Below, one piece after another: positions 54,701 through 63,641 of a stretch of 64,000 nucleotides of DNA. Source of the DNA: an uncultured Desulfobacter sp. (lineage in GTDB: Bacteria; Desulfobacterota; Desulfobacteria; Desulfobacterales; Desulfobacteraceae); the NCBI RefSeq assembly GCF_963666145.1, contig NZ_OY762614.1, positions 3,276,501 to 3,340,500 of the forward strand, read 5' to 3'. The position numbers and the translations under genes were made by a program. Numbering within the stretch: the first letter of the stretch is position 1; the number at the start of each line of letters is the position of its first letter. The notes under the pieces were generated by a model that was not told where the DNA came from, searched no databases, and worked only from the letters and a program-made list of their open reading frames with translations.

Positions 54701-57700
54701 GCTTTGTGTCTCCATGCGTCCAAGGGCGTCATAGGTAAAGCTTTTCACGATACTGCCGCCTGCGGTGGCACCGGTGACGGTCAGGGTTTGTAAGTTGATG
54801 CCGTTTGACTCGTAGACATAGCCGGTGATCCGCTGCCGTGACGGGGTAGCCGGGTCAATGTACTCAATCTTTTGTTTGATCTGGCCAAAATTTGCCTGGC
54901 CTGTATCTGCATAATAAGTGAATGAGGCAAGCAGTACACCGGCCTGGCCGTTGATGGTTGCCTGGATCTCCTTAAGCTTGCCGGCCACGGCATCGTCACC
55001 GGAGCTGGTGGTTTGCCAGTAGACCCGGGTGACGACATTGCCCCGTTTATCAACAGTGATGGTGGGCTGGTCATACAGCCCGTAATCAAAATCAGTTGAA
55101 TTACCCAGAGGATCAATTTTACGGCTTACCAGGCCGCTGGTGTCGGAGCCGTTTTGACTGACGCTGCGGTCGGCCAGGAACGAATACCGGGTCTCAAACC
55201 CAAGGGCATCTGTTTTGCTGTAGCGCAGGCCGTCAGCGTTGTTATCAAAGAGAAGGATGCCGCCGTCCGGCTCCTTGAGTTTGACCAGCGCCCCGTTATC
55301 CTGGTCATAAAAATGCTCGCGCACAAAGCCGCGCGGGTCTGTAATCCGGGTGCTTTGCCGGTACAGGTCGTAATCCAGGGTTTCTGCCTGGTCCAGGGCA
55401 TTGGCGTAGCTGAAGGCTTTATTGTTGCGGTAGTAGCTGAAAGCGGTTTTGGCCTGTTGGCCGTCCCGGTCTGCCGGCAGGATGATCTCGTTTGCCAGGT
55501 GGCTGTCCGGATGATAGGTGTAGGTTATGGAACTGACCGGGTTCGTTACCTGGATAAGGTTGCCTGACTCGTCATAGGTATACTGCCACTGGCGACCGCT
55601 CCAGTCGGTAATGGTGGCGATGTGCCCGGTTGTGCCGTGATAGGTAAGGGCGAGTCCTGTGCGGCCACTGACGCCTAAGTTGTCGATGACGGAGGCTAAA
55701 CGTCCTTCACCGTCGTAGCCCATAGTCAGTCTGTTGTTGTATGGATCTTCAATGTAGTCAAGCCGGGCAGTTTGCCCCGGGGTGTTAACCAGGTCCGAAG
55801 ATCCTGAGAATACGTATTTCACGCCATTCCGGAAAGTCAGGGTGAACTGGCCGGACCCGGGATCGTTCATGGTGAGGCTGTCAAACTCCCCGGGCGGGTT
55901 TTCTTCCACAGAGCGCGTGGTGCTGCCGTCTGCATTGAGGATATAGGTGTGTTCCCCGCCCCGTTCATCAATATAGGTAATGGATGAGGTGACACTGTTG
56001 TCATTTTCAGCGGCCTGATCCTGGGCGCAGTTGGGACAGTCGCCGTAATCGTTGGCGCGCAGGCTCATGTTATAGGAGTGGGTCCAGCCGTATCCAACAG
56101 GTCCGTCCTGGTCTGCGCGCGAGGGGGAAGAATTGTAGGACCGGGTAAAGGCATAATCCAGACCCCGGCCCCTGATGGTGAAATCAGTCTCATCATGGTA
56201 CATGTTCCCGGTAACCGTAGAAACAGGATCTGCAGTGGACGGGGTGCGGACCAGGTCGTTATTGGTCTGGGCCACCAGGTTTTTGTCGGTGAAAACTTCG
56301 TTGTTAAAGGTTGGCTGGATAACAGATGTGCCGGTGGCGGTACTTGCCAGTTCCAGCGTTTGAGAGCCGTCAACCCAACCTCCGCCTGCGGTAAAAGTGT
56401 CATTGCTGATGGAATAACTCTGTGAGGCCAGATATCCTGTTGTATTATTATAAATCTTTTTCAGATACACACTGAAGATATTGTTTCCCGTTACGGTTTT
56501 ACGACCGGGTATTATATACTCCCAGTGAGCCGGATCATCGCCGATAGTTCCGCCAAATATCAAATTATTTCTTATGCTGTGAACCAGGCTTGTGCTGTGA
56601 ATATCGGTTGCCGATCCGTCACGGAAAACAAAATTTGAAGCCAGAAATCCTAAAGCCTGATCCAGATAATCGTATTTCTCTGAATCACCCACACCGAAGA
56701 AACTTTCAAAATAACTTTCAAACATGCTGAGTAACTGACTCAGTGTAGTTCCTGCAGCAAAGGAATAACCGCACACACTGCCGGCGTTAAGCGTGGCAGT
56801 GCCGCCGTATTGGGTTATTAAGTTCCTGATGGCCTGTTCCTGGGTATCAAAACAACCGACATTGCCATGCCAGTAATCATTATAATAGGTTAACCGCGCG
56901 GCATGCAGTTCATCAGCTTCAGAGGGGTATTTCTTAAGGATACTGAAACTTTCATCTGATGTTGTTGCCGAATGCGCCCAGGTTGTTGGCGTTGTGCTAA
57001 AAACATCCCGGATACTGATACTGAAAGCTGAAGGCGCTGAGCTTGTAAATCCGAAGCTGCTGTACATATCGCTGATGGTCCCGGAGGAACCCTCAGTCAG
57101 GTTAAGCAGTTGCGCGCCGTTGGCCAGGGCCATCTGGATGCCCCGGACAGTGGATACGGCATCGTAACCGGTCAACTCCTGCCAGATTTCATGCTCAAGG
57201 GAAGATACATGATGCCCGAGCAGCTCAAAGTTATCGTTGGCAAAGGTTGATGGCTGGTCTGCCCGCCATGTTCCGGTAAAGGACTGCCCTTTCATATCAA
57301 TTAAAAGACCTCCGGGCATGACTGAAAAGGCTGTGGTTCCAAGGTATTCGACTTCATATGTTGAACTGACCACACCGACAAAACCTTCGATGGGAGAAAT
57401 GACATGATTCAGCGAATCAAACCTGCGGACGCCTTCAACAAATTTAGTGAAATACTGGCTCATGGCCACGTATAGAAGGCCGCCGGTCAGGGCATCCTGA
57501 GCGTCCGGCGTATCCAGAAGAAGCGTATCCTGGTCATCCACAGAGCCGTTGCCATTCTGGTCAACATAAGGGACTCCTTCTGTGTCGTTGATAACCGGAT
57601 AGGTTTCATTGGCCTGCAAAAGCTGGTCAGCGGCACGGTGAACCTGAGACCAGTTCGAGGTATCGCCACCTGTGCCGATCAGGTAATAACCGCCGACCAC

Positions 57701-58975
57701 CATGTTGTTGTATGTCACTTCTATCACATTGTCTGACTGGCCGCTTTGAGTTGCAGGCGCACCGTCAAGCCTGATATCCATGCTAAAAGGTGACCACAGA
57801 GGGAAGGTAATATTGCTGCTGTTCTGAAAAGGGGTGGCAACCAGCTCGCCGTCGATCCGGATTTCCACCCGGTCGGCTTCTCCATTGACTGAGATCGGGC
57901 TGTATGTGACGGTCATTCTTTTGGTGCTCAGGTCTGCCAGCGCATGTGATCCGCCTATACCGGTTGTGAAAGAAATAGTGCCGCCACCACTCAGAGTTCC
58001 TTGAATATGAAAGTTGCCACTTAAATATTTTGCCCAGTCCGGGTCATTTGCATCATCATGGAGATCAACGCTGTCATATGTTTCTACGTCACTGATAACA
58101 AGGTAGGGCAGGGATGCTGGCAGAATGCCGTTATTTACCGTTATAATCCTTCCAGGGTCCGCAACATCCTCCAGGGTCTTGCCGGGATAGTTAGTTTTTA
58201 ACCAGTCAAGAATCTGTTCTTCGTAAATTTCAAGGGGGCCTTTGTCCCGGTATTCGGCATCATCGTTTTTGATTGCATTGTAGTACCTGTCATAATCAAA
58301 GGTTACCACGCCATATGGGTCAATCCCATGGTTATGGTATGTGCGTAATTTAAAAGAGGGGTCAAGATCAATCCAGTTGCAGCGGTCCGGGTTTGTTGTG
58401 CAGTCCGTTGCAGAGGAACAGGCTCCACGGTAATCATCGTAAGGTATCTGTGCCTGGACCCAGACATGTTCGAACTCAATAAATTGACGGTCGATACTTA
58501 TTGCAACACTCTGAATGCCTTGGTCGTTCATGATGGCTGCTGCCAGGTCAATATCCTTTACTCCAAGCCAGTTGGCAACATCTGCTGCAGGAACGCTGAC
58601 CGCTCCCTCTGCATAACGGGCCGGAATATCCTGGGACCGGTACATGGCAATCAGAACCGAGGCAATGTCCACGTCGCTGCCGCGCATCCCCCCGAAAGTA
58701 TTAATGCTGTTGGAACGTGACCCGTGATACAAGGTGTATTCACAGGTATTGCGGACATACTCGTAGACGGCTGCCGGCGTATCAAGCTCTGCTGCCTTTT
58801 GTGCCAGTGCCGCGCCCTCACCGGTAAAAATAATCTCCCGGGTTTCTGCCAGCGGATCGGCAAAAGCAATGCCGGTTACAAGAAACAAAAGAAAAAGAAC
58901 AGAAATCAATTTCAGGGCAAATGTTTCGATACGGCTACAGCTTTTCATGTTGGCTTCCTTGATTTTGTTTTCCAT
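51710..58975 (-). CDS. Giant RHS-repeat polymorphic toxin with transglutaminase-like N-domain
   Basis: 2421 residues. Signal peptide (about 1-39, LISVLFLLFLVTGIAFA). About 60-210: transglutaminase-like fold with GGMRGSDVDIASVLIAMYRS, His170 (FEHVWVQAQ) and Asp (WIDLDPSFKL), but Asp101 at the position of the catalytic Cys. Then beta-rich regions and from about 940 the RHS/YD shell (many YD-x-x-GR-L units), ending in the RHS core ARYYDPEIGRFITEDSLRF and NDPTGHY (DPTG at 2179-2182). The last 239 residues hold a glycine/alanine-rich hydrophobic linker and a tip with GNIGEGTSIL, DSKWISSNGLTYYVESKFG and LTKAQRVARD, a PD-(D/E)xK-like nuclease pattern. A second start (MKSCSR, 9 codons on) also has a good AAGGA site. 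Likely secreted; the shell encloses the tip until delivery. Confidence 0.88.
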   Translation of the reverse strand: MENKIKEANMKSCSRIETFALKLISVLFLLFLVTGIAFADPLAETREIIFTGEGAALAQKAAELDTPAAVYEYVRNTCEYTLYHGSRSNSINTFGGMRGSDVDIASVLIAMYRSQDIPARYAEGAVSVPAADVANWLGVKDIDLAAAIMNDQGIQSVAISIDRQFIEFEHVWVQAQIPYDDYRGACSSATDCTTNPDRCNWIDLDPSFKLRTYHNHGIDPYGVVTFDYDRYYNAIKNDDAEYRDKGPLEIYEEQILDWLKTNYPGKTLEDVADPGRIITVNNGILPASLPYLVISDVETYDSVDLHDDANDPDWAKYLSGNFHIQGTLSGGGTISFTTGIGGSHALADLSTKRMTVTYSPISVNGEADRVEIRIDGELVATPFQNSSNITFPLWSPFSMDIRLDGAPATQSGQSDNVIEVTYNNMVVGGYYLIGTGGDTSNWSQVHRAADQLLQANETYPVINDTEGVPYVDQNGNGSVDDQDTLLLDTPDAQDALTGGLLYVAMSQYFTKFVEGVRRFDSLNHVISPIEGFVGVVSSTYEVEYLGTTAFSVMPGGLLIDMKGQSFTGTWRADQPSTFANDNFELLGHHVSSLEHEIWQELTGYDAVSTVRGIQMALANGAQLLNLTEGSSGTISDMYSSFGFTSSAPSAFSISIRDVFSTTPTTWAHSATTSDESFSILKKYPSEADELHAARLTYYNDYWHGNVGCFDTQEQAIRNLITQYGGTATLNAGSVCGYSFAAGTTLSQLLSMFESYFESFFGVGDSEKYDYLDQALGFLASNFVFRDGSATDIHSTSLVHSIRNNLIFGGTIGDDPAHWEYIIPGRKTVTGNNIFSVYLKKIYNNTTGYLASQSYSISNDTFTAGGGWVDGSQTLELASTATGTSVIQPTFNNEVFTDKNLVAQTNNDLVRTPSTADPVSTVTGNMYHDETDFTIRGRGLDYAFTRSYNSSPSRADQDGPVGYGWTHSYNMSLRANDYGDCPNCAQDQAAENDNSVTSSITYIDERGGEHTYILNADGSTTRSVEENPPGEFDSLTMNDPGSGQFTLTFRNGVKYVFSGSSDLVNTPGQTARLDYIEDPYNNRLTMGYDGEGRLASVIDNLGVSGRTGLALTYHGTTGHIATITDWSGRQWQYTYDESGNLIQVTNPVSSITYTYHPDSHLANEIILPADRDGQQAKTAFSYYRNNKAFSYANALDQAETLDYDLYRQSTRITDPRGFVREHFYDQDNGALVKLKEPDGGILLFDNNADGLRYSKTDALGFETRYSFLADRSVSQNGSDTSGLVSRKIDPLGNSTDFDYGLYDQPTITVDKRGNVVTRVYWQTTSSGDDAVAGKLKEIQATINGQAGVLLASFTYYADTGQANFGQIKQKIEYIDPATPSRQRITGYVYESNGINLQTLTVTGATAGGSIVKSFTYDALGRMETQSLSRRISATDTTQIQLTTAYEYDGLDRLIRVTDPNGDIRETVYDTNGKVIEEKVHYQTTEPRDNCTGPENGYVICTEAIHGYDAADRRTSTTDILGNTTAFSYDGAGNLTAVTDANGHTTQYEYDAMNRRTAVINANGHRAETVYDLAGRVLQTTDANGNGIFYEYDALGRPTKATSAMGFETQTQYDANGNPTHIIDANTAASLQPANNQAATVYSEFDEFNRLKLTRDAANGDTVYTYDLLDNITTITDAEGQVTTFVYDDLGRLTGTIDPIIEDPDKTDRILLYDEAGNVLLTEDRTGRQQRHTYDRLNRLVHTEYLSDGSFDIFIYDDFGDLTEASNPDVTYSYTYTSRHELQSKTDSRLGKTMSWAYDPVGMVATKNDYQNEVTQYQYDSANRLVALSNQGYLQVSYHYDGAGRLIDRILSNGAKTTYKYDKDNRLIGLKNTSADNTVVEDLSYTHDNTGNITRISNAVSAKVINYTYDPLYRLLTVDATNDAEDRTYTYDKVGNRKTLTASGTTYYYCYNTSDCSGAPQGNRLHEIRTGSLTGTLYRKFIYDDAGRILEKQDGSGFPIYTVNYNGKGRAGNINGNLFSYDPNDHRIEKNTMLYHLEGEHLEAVYSTTGILEEKYLRGVVVDEIVNGYQYPTANANDKINYTFHHDPLNSITALTGHTGTVEETWTYDAFGEPLAVTMPGTGNPLLFTGREHDSETGLYYYRARYYDPEIGRFITEDSLRFEAGVNFYAYCSNNPIRFNDPTGHYAGLDDLIAIGAGAVLGVGAQGVSDLVTWNLSSWKDYVAAGVGGAAGGEAALYSGGLASGAAGGAAYSITKQILEGDYSLSSFLLETGISSLTAGIGSKLLPAASKMLSNSIKGNIGEGTSILYNMLKGSKLSGTQVQVDGLSSVIDSKWISSNGLTYYVESKFGTSGLTKAQRVARDTLGDLYSVEKWDYDWVSSVGSTIGNSLGIGTSSTVDGVGGGFVLYPNKSNTNIMQSVYSK
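56743..56947 (-). repeat. Source copy of the 205-bp RHS segment
   Basis: Counterpart of 50943-51147, lying within the N-terminal half of the RHS gene (about residues 677-744), upstream of the YD repeats. Differences are single bases such as C/T in GCATG vs GCGTG. Confidence 0.9.
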
Positions 58976-58987
58976 GATTATAGTCCT

Positions 58988-59629
58988 CTATTTATTACCC
59001 AGTGGACGATGGCTTGTGCGGGTAATCATGGTTGGGGATTCTGCACGATCTTTTGGCGGTATAATTTCTGGCTGTGAGTTCAGTTCGAGATCCAAAGCCA
59101 GGTGTTTCAGGCTTTCTATCCGTTCGTCCGGGGAAAGAAGCAGGGACTCTTCCAGCTCGTCCGGCAGGCTTTCCAGCCGGAATATCACATTGTCCGAAAG
59201 CTGCCTTCTGGTATCTTTTAGTCTTGATTTTTGATCTGATGAAATCGGGCGACTGTTGTTTTTAAGATTTGCGAATGCCTGTCTGACCCGTTTAATTTTA
59301 TCGGCATTATCTTGAATCCATGTATCCGTGTCCTGGGAGTCGTTTGCCGTCTTTGCCAACTGTATCCGGTTTTCTGTCCCTTCAGTTATCATCAACGACT
59401 GAAGCAGATTATGAGCCGTCTTAATCTCCTTGCGAAGAGAAGATATTTCTTCATCCTCCTGGACACTTCGGTTGGCCTGCAGTAAAGATTTGCTTACCCC
59501 CTTGATTTGCGTAAGCTTTGATGCACAAAGAGATTGCCGGTTAATTTCATCTGCAGCACAGATTTCCGGAAATACCGTTACCACAGCTACCATTATAATA
59601 GACACGAACATGAATAATTTCGTCTTCAT
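58988..59629 (-). CDS. Small secreted helical protein of the RHS operon
   Basis: About 213 residues from the ATG at 59629 (MKTKLFMFVS), which has GAGGGTGG upstream; an upstream in-frame ATG (59731) would place a signal peptide 35 residues inside and overlap the next gene. Signal peptide to about residue 25 (EICAADE). The mature part is helical with heptads (EEISSLRKEIKTAHNLLQSL). No family recognised. It lies between the toroid protein (20-bp gap) and the RHS gene (12-bp gap), so it may be a chaperone or surface partner of the RHS protein. Confidence 0.75.
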   Translation of the reverse strand: MKTKLFMFVSIIMVAVVTVFPEICAADEINRQSLCASKLTQIKGVSKSLLQANRSVQEDEEISSLRKEIKTAHNLLQSLMITEGTENRIQLAKTANDSQDTDTWIQDNADKIKRVRQAFANLKNNSRPISSDQKSRLKDTRRQLSDNVIFRLESLPDELEESLLLSPDERIESLKHLALDLELNSQPEIIPPKDRAESPTMITRTSHRPLGNK

Positions 59630-59649
59630 AGCCACCCTCGCTTTCCTTT

Positions 59650-60891
59650 TCAATTTTTGTCGGACGTATTGCGCGGACGCTGCCGGACGCCCAACCCTAT
59701 AAGAAGAAATGACATAATTATCATGCCCCATTCTGAAACTGCAGGAACTGCGCTGGCCACCACATAAACCGGATTGCCTTCCAGTTGCGGGTCGGTGAGC
59801 TGAGCCAGGCCTTCCAGGGGGGCGGTGGAAGTAATATTATTGTTGCGTAAGTCCGCAGTTAACAGATTTACGGCCCATTCCAGTCCTGTCAGATCGCTGA
59901 TACCCATATTGGAAGCATCTAAATTCGTCAGTCTTGACAACTCGGCCCTGTCAATTTCATCCATGGCATTACGGCCTAATGAAGCGTTTATGGCAGACCT
60001 CAAGGCAGCGTCAGGTATGACTACTGCTGCCTGGCGCTCTTCACTGTCAATACCGTCTGCCGCAGCCAGGGCCTGCAGGGCAAGCGCAGTTTCGTAAATT
60101 TCGGTGGACCAGCTTCCATTTACATCCTGCGTTGTGGACAGGCTGTCCAGCCATGACTGGGCTGTAGTTAAATCATTGACCAACAGGGCGGCATGGGCTG
60201 AAATAGCCTGAAGATAAACAGGAGAACTGCTGCTGACCTTACTGCTGAGGGTTGTAAGAGCGTTGGCAATATTGGTGCTCAGACTTGAGTCCTGACTTTG
60301 CAAAGGCCCGAGCGCTTTAATGACCATAGCTGTGCTGAAAGGGTCACTGGTTGTTTCCAGTCCAACCGGCCACCCCTGTTCGGTCCCGGTCAGTTGGCAA
60401 CCTTTCAGGTAGCTGATGGCAGCAGTGATATCGGCGTTGCTTCCCAGAGTATTTATCGCACTTAATACCAAAGCAGTATCCAACGGGGAATAAATATAAG
60501 CAGGGTCTGCTCCCCACGCCTGTCGTCCGGGAATATCTGTAACCTGATAACTTTCCAGCTGTGAAACTTCAACGCTTTGATCATCTCCGTGTGAGCCCAA
60601 TGTCAACGCCTTGCGAGAAAGAAAATCACTGTTACCAGTCGCATGGTTTTCCAGCCAGGCAATGCCCTGAAAATATGAGTCATTACGATAGCCTGCGGAA
60701 CGCAACGCCTGTGTTGCTTCCACAGTATGAATGAACTTGACGGTTTCGGAAGTTCCCCAACTGCCGTCTAAATTTTGATTTGTTGAAAGCCATTGAACCG
60801 CTTTGCCGATATTGCTGCCATAAGCCCCGAAGGCAACACCGGACGACAGCAAGGTAAAGAATACAACCAGAAAATAAACTACAGAACGCAT
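59650..60891 (-). CDS. Secreted alpha/alpha-toroid plus LRR protein with IPTL-CTERM anchor
   Basis: 413 residues. Signal peptide (to about AFGAYG, residue 22). About 25-280: prenyltransferase/squalene-oxidase-like helical repeats, each with a QW-like tail (NLDGSWGTSET, DVNGSWSTEIYETALALQAL). About 290-380: leucine-rich repeat stretch (LTNLDASNMGISDLTGLEW, TADLRNNNITS). C-terminus: SEWGMIIMSFLLIGLGVRQR, an IPTL-CTERM sorting signal (VPAVSEWG for IPTLSEWG) with a transmembrane helix and basic end. Likely displayed on the outside after processing by an exosortase-like system encoded elsewhere. First gene of the RHS operon. Confidence 0.8.
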   Translation of the reverse strand: MRSVVYFLVVFFTLLSSGVAFGAYGSNIGKAVQWLSTNQNLDGSWGTSETVKFIHTVEATQALRSAGYRNDSYFQGIAWLENHATGNSDFLSRKALTLGSHGDDQSVEVSQLESYQVTDIPGRQAWGADPAYIYSPLDTALVLSAINTLGSNADITAAISYLKGCQLTGTEQGWPVGLETTSDPFSTAMVIKALGPLQSQDSSLSTNIANALTTLSSKVSSSSPVYLQAISAHAALLVNDLTTAQSWLDSLSTTQDVNGSWSTEIYETALALQALAAADGIDSEERQAAVVIPDAALRSAINASLGRNAMDEIDRAELSRLTNLDASNMGISDLTGLEWAVNLLTADLRNNNITSTAPLEGLAQLTDPQLEGNPVYVVASAVPAVSEWGMIIMSFLLIGLGVRQRPRNTSDKN

Positions 60892-61232
60892 GAGACATCC
60901 TCCTGAAATTTCCGGACGCTTTTAAACGAAGCTAAAATTTAATTTAGACTTAGCTTGTTTTTATTAGGAAAAGATGGCCCAATTAATAATTTAATATTTG
61001 ACGTTAATGAGCGTAGTTTTTTTATGTAAAACTTACAAATGGTTGGTGTTTGTTTGGTCTTGCATATTAACTTTGCCCCCAAAGCTAATAAATGAGTATT
61101 TAGAGTTTTACTTTCCGATTTCCAGTTTGAAAAAATTATCAATGATAGGCAAAGATGCTTTCAATAGGCGAACGATACTTAACATATTGAACAGGTGCGT
61201 TCTCCTTGATTTTCCGGTTTTTTAGGGTAGGA
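60892..61232. other. AT-rich 341-bp region upstream of the RHS operon and left of IS66
   Basis: No gene supported. It must hold the promoter of the toroid/RHS operon on the minus strand, but no strong consensus was identified. Short frames here have no ribosome sites. Confidence 0.4.
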
Positions 61233-61338
61233 ATTGAGCGACGGCTATGTCTATTTAACGTAAGCGATATTTAAACCCCATCTACCGCCACGCCCAGCGA
61301 GCCCATATAATGCCTCCAAACTAAAAGGAGGCGACCCC

Positions 61339-61659
61339 ATGCCAAGATCAAGAAAAGCAACAAATGAAAGACTTAGCAGTTACTGGAAATCAAACATCGA
61401 ACGCTGGGAGGCATCAGGGCTGACCCAGACAGAATATTGCAGACGCAATGACCTGTCCAAGGACAGGTTCACATATTGGAAAAGAAAATTTAAAGGACAG
61501 GATCGTCCTGTGGAATTCATCCAGTTGCCGATGCCTGCCAATATTCATACGACCGGGTTGAAGTTGAACCTTGGTCAGGGGGTACAAATAGAAATCCCGG
61601 ACGGTTTCACCAGCGAGACGCTTGAAAGGGTTCTTGCCGCCTTGAGAGCTATCTCATGA
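61339..61659 (+). CDS. tnpA: IS66 accessory protein TnpA
   Basis: 106 residues with the typical head SYWKSNIERWEASGLTQTEY and helix CRRNDLSKDRFTYWKRKF, a DNA-binding-type fold. AAAGGAGG site upstream. Its stop overlaps the tnpB start (ATGA). Confidence 0.9.
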   Translation: MPRSRKATNERLSSYWKSNIERWEASGLTQTEYCRRNDLSKDRFTYWKRKFKGQDRPVEFIQLPMPANIHTTGLKLNLGQGVQIEIPDGFTSETLERVLAALRAIS

Positions 61660-62003
61660 TGAACTTTCCACCAGACACAAAAGTCTATCTGGCTGTGGGT
61701 ACTACTGACATGCGCAAAGCGATTAACGGCCTTTCCATTATCGTAAGCGAACGAATGCAGTTGGATATATTTTCAGGGTCCCTGTTTGTGTTCTGCAACC
61801 GAGCACAAACCATTTTAAAAATTTTATACTGGGATAAAAACGGTTTTTGCCTGTGGCAAAAGCGTCTTGAAAAAGACCGGTTCAAATGGCCGAATTCACC
61901 AAAAGATGTCATGGATATTACAAGCCGGGAACTGACCTGGCTGGTCGATGGACTGAATATAAATCAGGCTCATAAGCCCCTAAAATACTCTATGATTTTT
62001 TAG
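61656..62003 (+). CDS. tnpB: IS66 accessory protein TnpB
   Basis: 115 residues. Family marks VYLAVGTTDMRKAINGLS, GSLFVFCNRAQTILKILYWD and NGFCLWQKRLEK are all present. Coupled to tnpA by a 4-bp overlap. Needed with TnpA for IS66 transposition; molecular role unclear. Confidence 0.92.
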   Translation: MMNFPPDTKVYLAVGTTDMRKAINGLSIIVSERMQLDIFSGSLFVFCNRAQTILKILYWDKNGFCLWQKRLEKDRFKWPNSPKDVMDITSRELTWLVDGLNINQAHKPLKYSMIF

Positions 62004-62047
62004 GCGAAAAACTATAAAAAACCCCTTGGTTATGGTATATACAGCCC

Positions 62048-63592
62048 ATGACAAGAGACACTCTCAAAGATGCTGAAAGCCTGGATGAAGTCAAAGAAAT
62101 CGCTCTGAATTTGTTTGATGAAAACATAATTCTTCAAGAGCAGATTAAATCCCTCCAGGACAGACTTTTTGGTCGTAAATCAGAAAAAACGCCCAAAGAT
62201 GGCGAACAAATGTCTCTTTTTGATATGCCGGAACCCGATCTTTCGATTCTGAATGAAGATGATACCGTCACCATTACAGAGCCTTCCCGCAAAAAACGCG
62301 GCCGCAAACCACTGCCCGCAGATCTTCCCCGTGTCGATGTTGTTCATAAACTCAGTGAGAATGACAGAAAATGCGATTGCGGCTGCTTGAAAGATAAAAT
62401 CGGTGAAGAAGTCTCTGAGCAGCTTGATTACATCCCAGCCAAGGTTCGGGTGATTCGAAATATCCGGTATAAATACGCCTGTAAAAATTGCGAGGGGGTT
62501 GAAGATGAAGGCCCCACCGTATCTATTGCCAGGATGCCGGATCAGATTATTCCCAAAAGTATTGCCACTCCGGGACTGCTTGCCCATATCCTGACCGCCA
62601 AATTTGCAGATGCTTTGCCGTTTTATCGTCAAGAAAAGCAGTTTGCCAGAATCGGCATTGAGCTTGCCAGATCAACCATGTGTAAATGGGGCATGAAAGT
62701 GGCAGATGCCTGTGAAATTATCATCGGCATGATGAAGGACGACATCCTGGCCAACCCCATGATTGGTATTGATGAAACTCCTCTCCAAGTTTTAAAGGGA
62801 CCACGGAAATCCAAATCTTATATGTGGATTTTCAGGGGTGGACCACCAGACAAGCCGATTATCCTGTTCGAATATCACCCGACAAGGTCTGGGGATGTGG
62901 TTTCAACATTTTTGAACGGTTATAAGGGCATCGTCCAGACGGACGGATATGCTGGGTATGATTTCCTGGATACCAAAAAAGATATTGTTCATGTTGGGTG
63001 CTGGGTTCATGCTCGTCGGAAGTTTAAAGAGGTAACAAAAGCGCTTGGCAACAAGGCAAATTCTTCCGGAAATGCCGGTTCGGCATTGTTGTATATCAGC
63101 AAGCTTTATAAAATTGAAAAAGAAGCACGGGAACAAGGGTTTTCTGCGGAACAATTGTACAATAAGAGACAATCCCAGGCGGTTCCAATTCTTACCGAGT
63201 TTAAGAAGTGGCTTGATGATAGAGTAAACAAGGTTCCTCCCAAAAGCCTGCTTGGCAAGGCGATCAATTATACCATCGGCCAATGGCCCCGATTGGTCCA
63301 ATACACAACTGAAGGGTTCATTCGACCGGACAACAATTTGGTTGAAAATGCCATCCGGCCTTTTGTCATCGGTCGTAAAAACTGGCTGTTTTCTGATACG
63401 GTTCAAGGTGCAAAGGCGAGTGCGGCAATTTACAGTTTGATAGAGACTGCAAAATCCAATGGACTGGAACCGTACTGGTATCTCAAGTACCTGTTTCAGC
63501 ATCTGCCTGAGGCAATGACAAATGATGATTTTCAAGCGTTGCTCCCCTATAATGTGAAAAAAGAAAAAATTTCTGAATCTGTCCCGTGTTGA
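62048..63592 (+). CDS. tnpC: IS66-family transposase TnpC
   Basis: 514 residues. Leucine-zipper-like N-terminus (ENIILQEQIKSLQDRLFGRK), a zinc-binding segment with CDCGCLKD and ACKNCEG, then the DDE core: Asp in GIDETPLQVL, Asp in IVQTDGYAGYDFL, Glu in NLVENAIRPFVIGRKNWLFS. Intact; expected to be active DDE transposase. Confidence 0.93.
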   Translation: MTRDTLKDAESLDEVKEIALNLFDENIILQEQIKSLQDRLFGRKSEKTPKDGEQMSLFDMPEPDLSILNEDDTVTITEPSRKKRGRKPLPADLPRVDVVHKLSENDRKCDCGCLKDKIGEEVSEQLDYIPAKVRVIRNIRYKYACKNCEGVEDEGPTVSIARMPDQIIPKSIATPGLLAHILTAKFADALPFYRQEKQFARIGIELARSTMCKWGMKVADACEIIIGMMKDDILANPMIGIDETPLQVLKGPRKSKSYMWIFRGGPPDKPIILFEYHPTRSGDVVSTFLNGYKGIVQTDGYAGYDFLDTKKDIVHVGCWVHARRKFKEVTKALGNKANSSGNAGSALLYISKLYKIEKEAREQGFSAEQLYNKRQSQAVPILTEFKKWLDDRVNKVPPKSLLGKAINYTIGQWPRLVQYTTEGFIRPDNNLVENAIRPFVIGRKNWLFSDTVQGAKASAAIYSLIETAKSNGLEPYWYLKYLFQHLPEAMTNDDFQALLPYNVKKEKISESVPC

Positions 63593-63641
63593 GTGGGGTT
63601 AAAACACCGCTTACATTGAGCGACGGCTATGTCTATTTAAC

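Larger units (their letters stand above)
61233..63641. mobile_element. IS66-family insertion sequence flanked by 27-bp direct repeats
   Basis: The element runs 61260-63614 (2355 bp). Ends are imperfect inverted repeats starting GTAAGCG (GTAAGCGATATTTAAACCCC and GTAAGCGGTGTTTTAACCCC). It carries tnpA, tnpB and tnpC in the standard order. A 27-bp identical sequence, beginning ATTGAGCGACGGC, lies immediately outside each end (61233-61259, 63615-63641), much longer than the 8 bp expected for IS66. Confidence 0.9.

Noticed and set aside
53528..54793. 421-codon plus-strand open frame opposite the RHS gene
   Set aside because: It is the complement of the repetitive YD region; repeat codon bias keeps the antisense frame open. 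Composition (Gly/Val/Ile-rich with no domain) and lack of a ribosome site argue against a gene.
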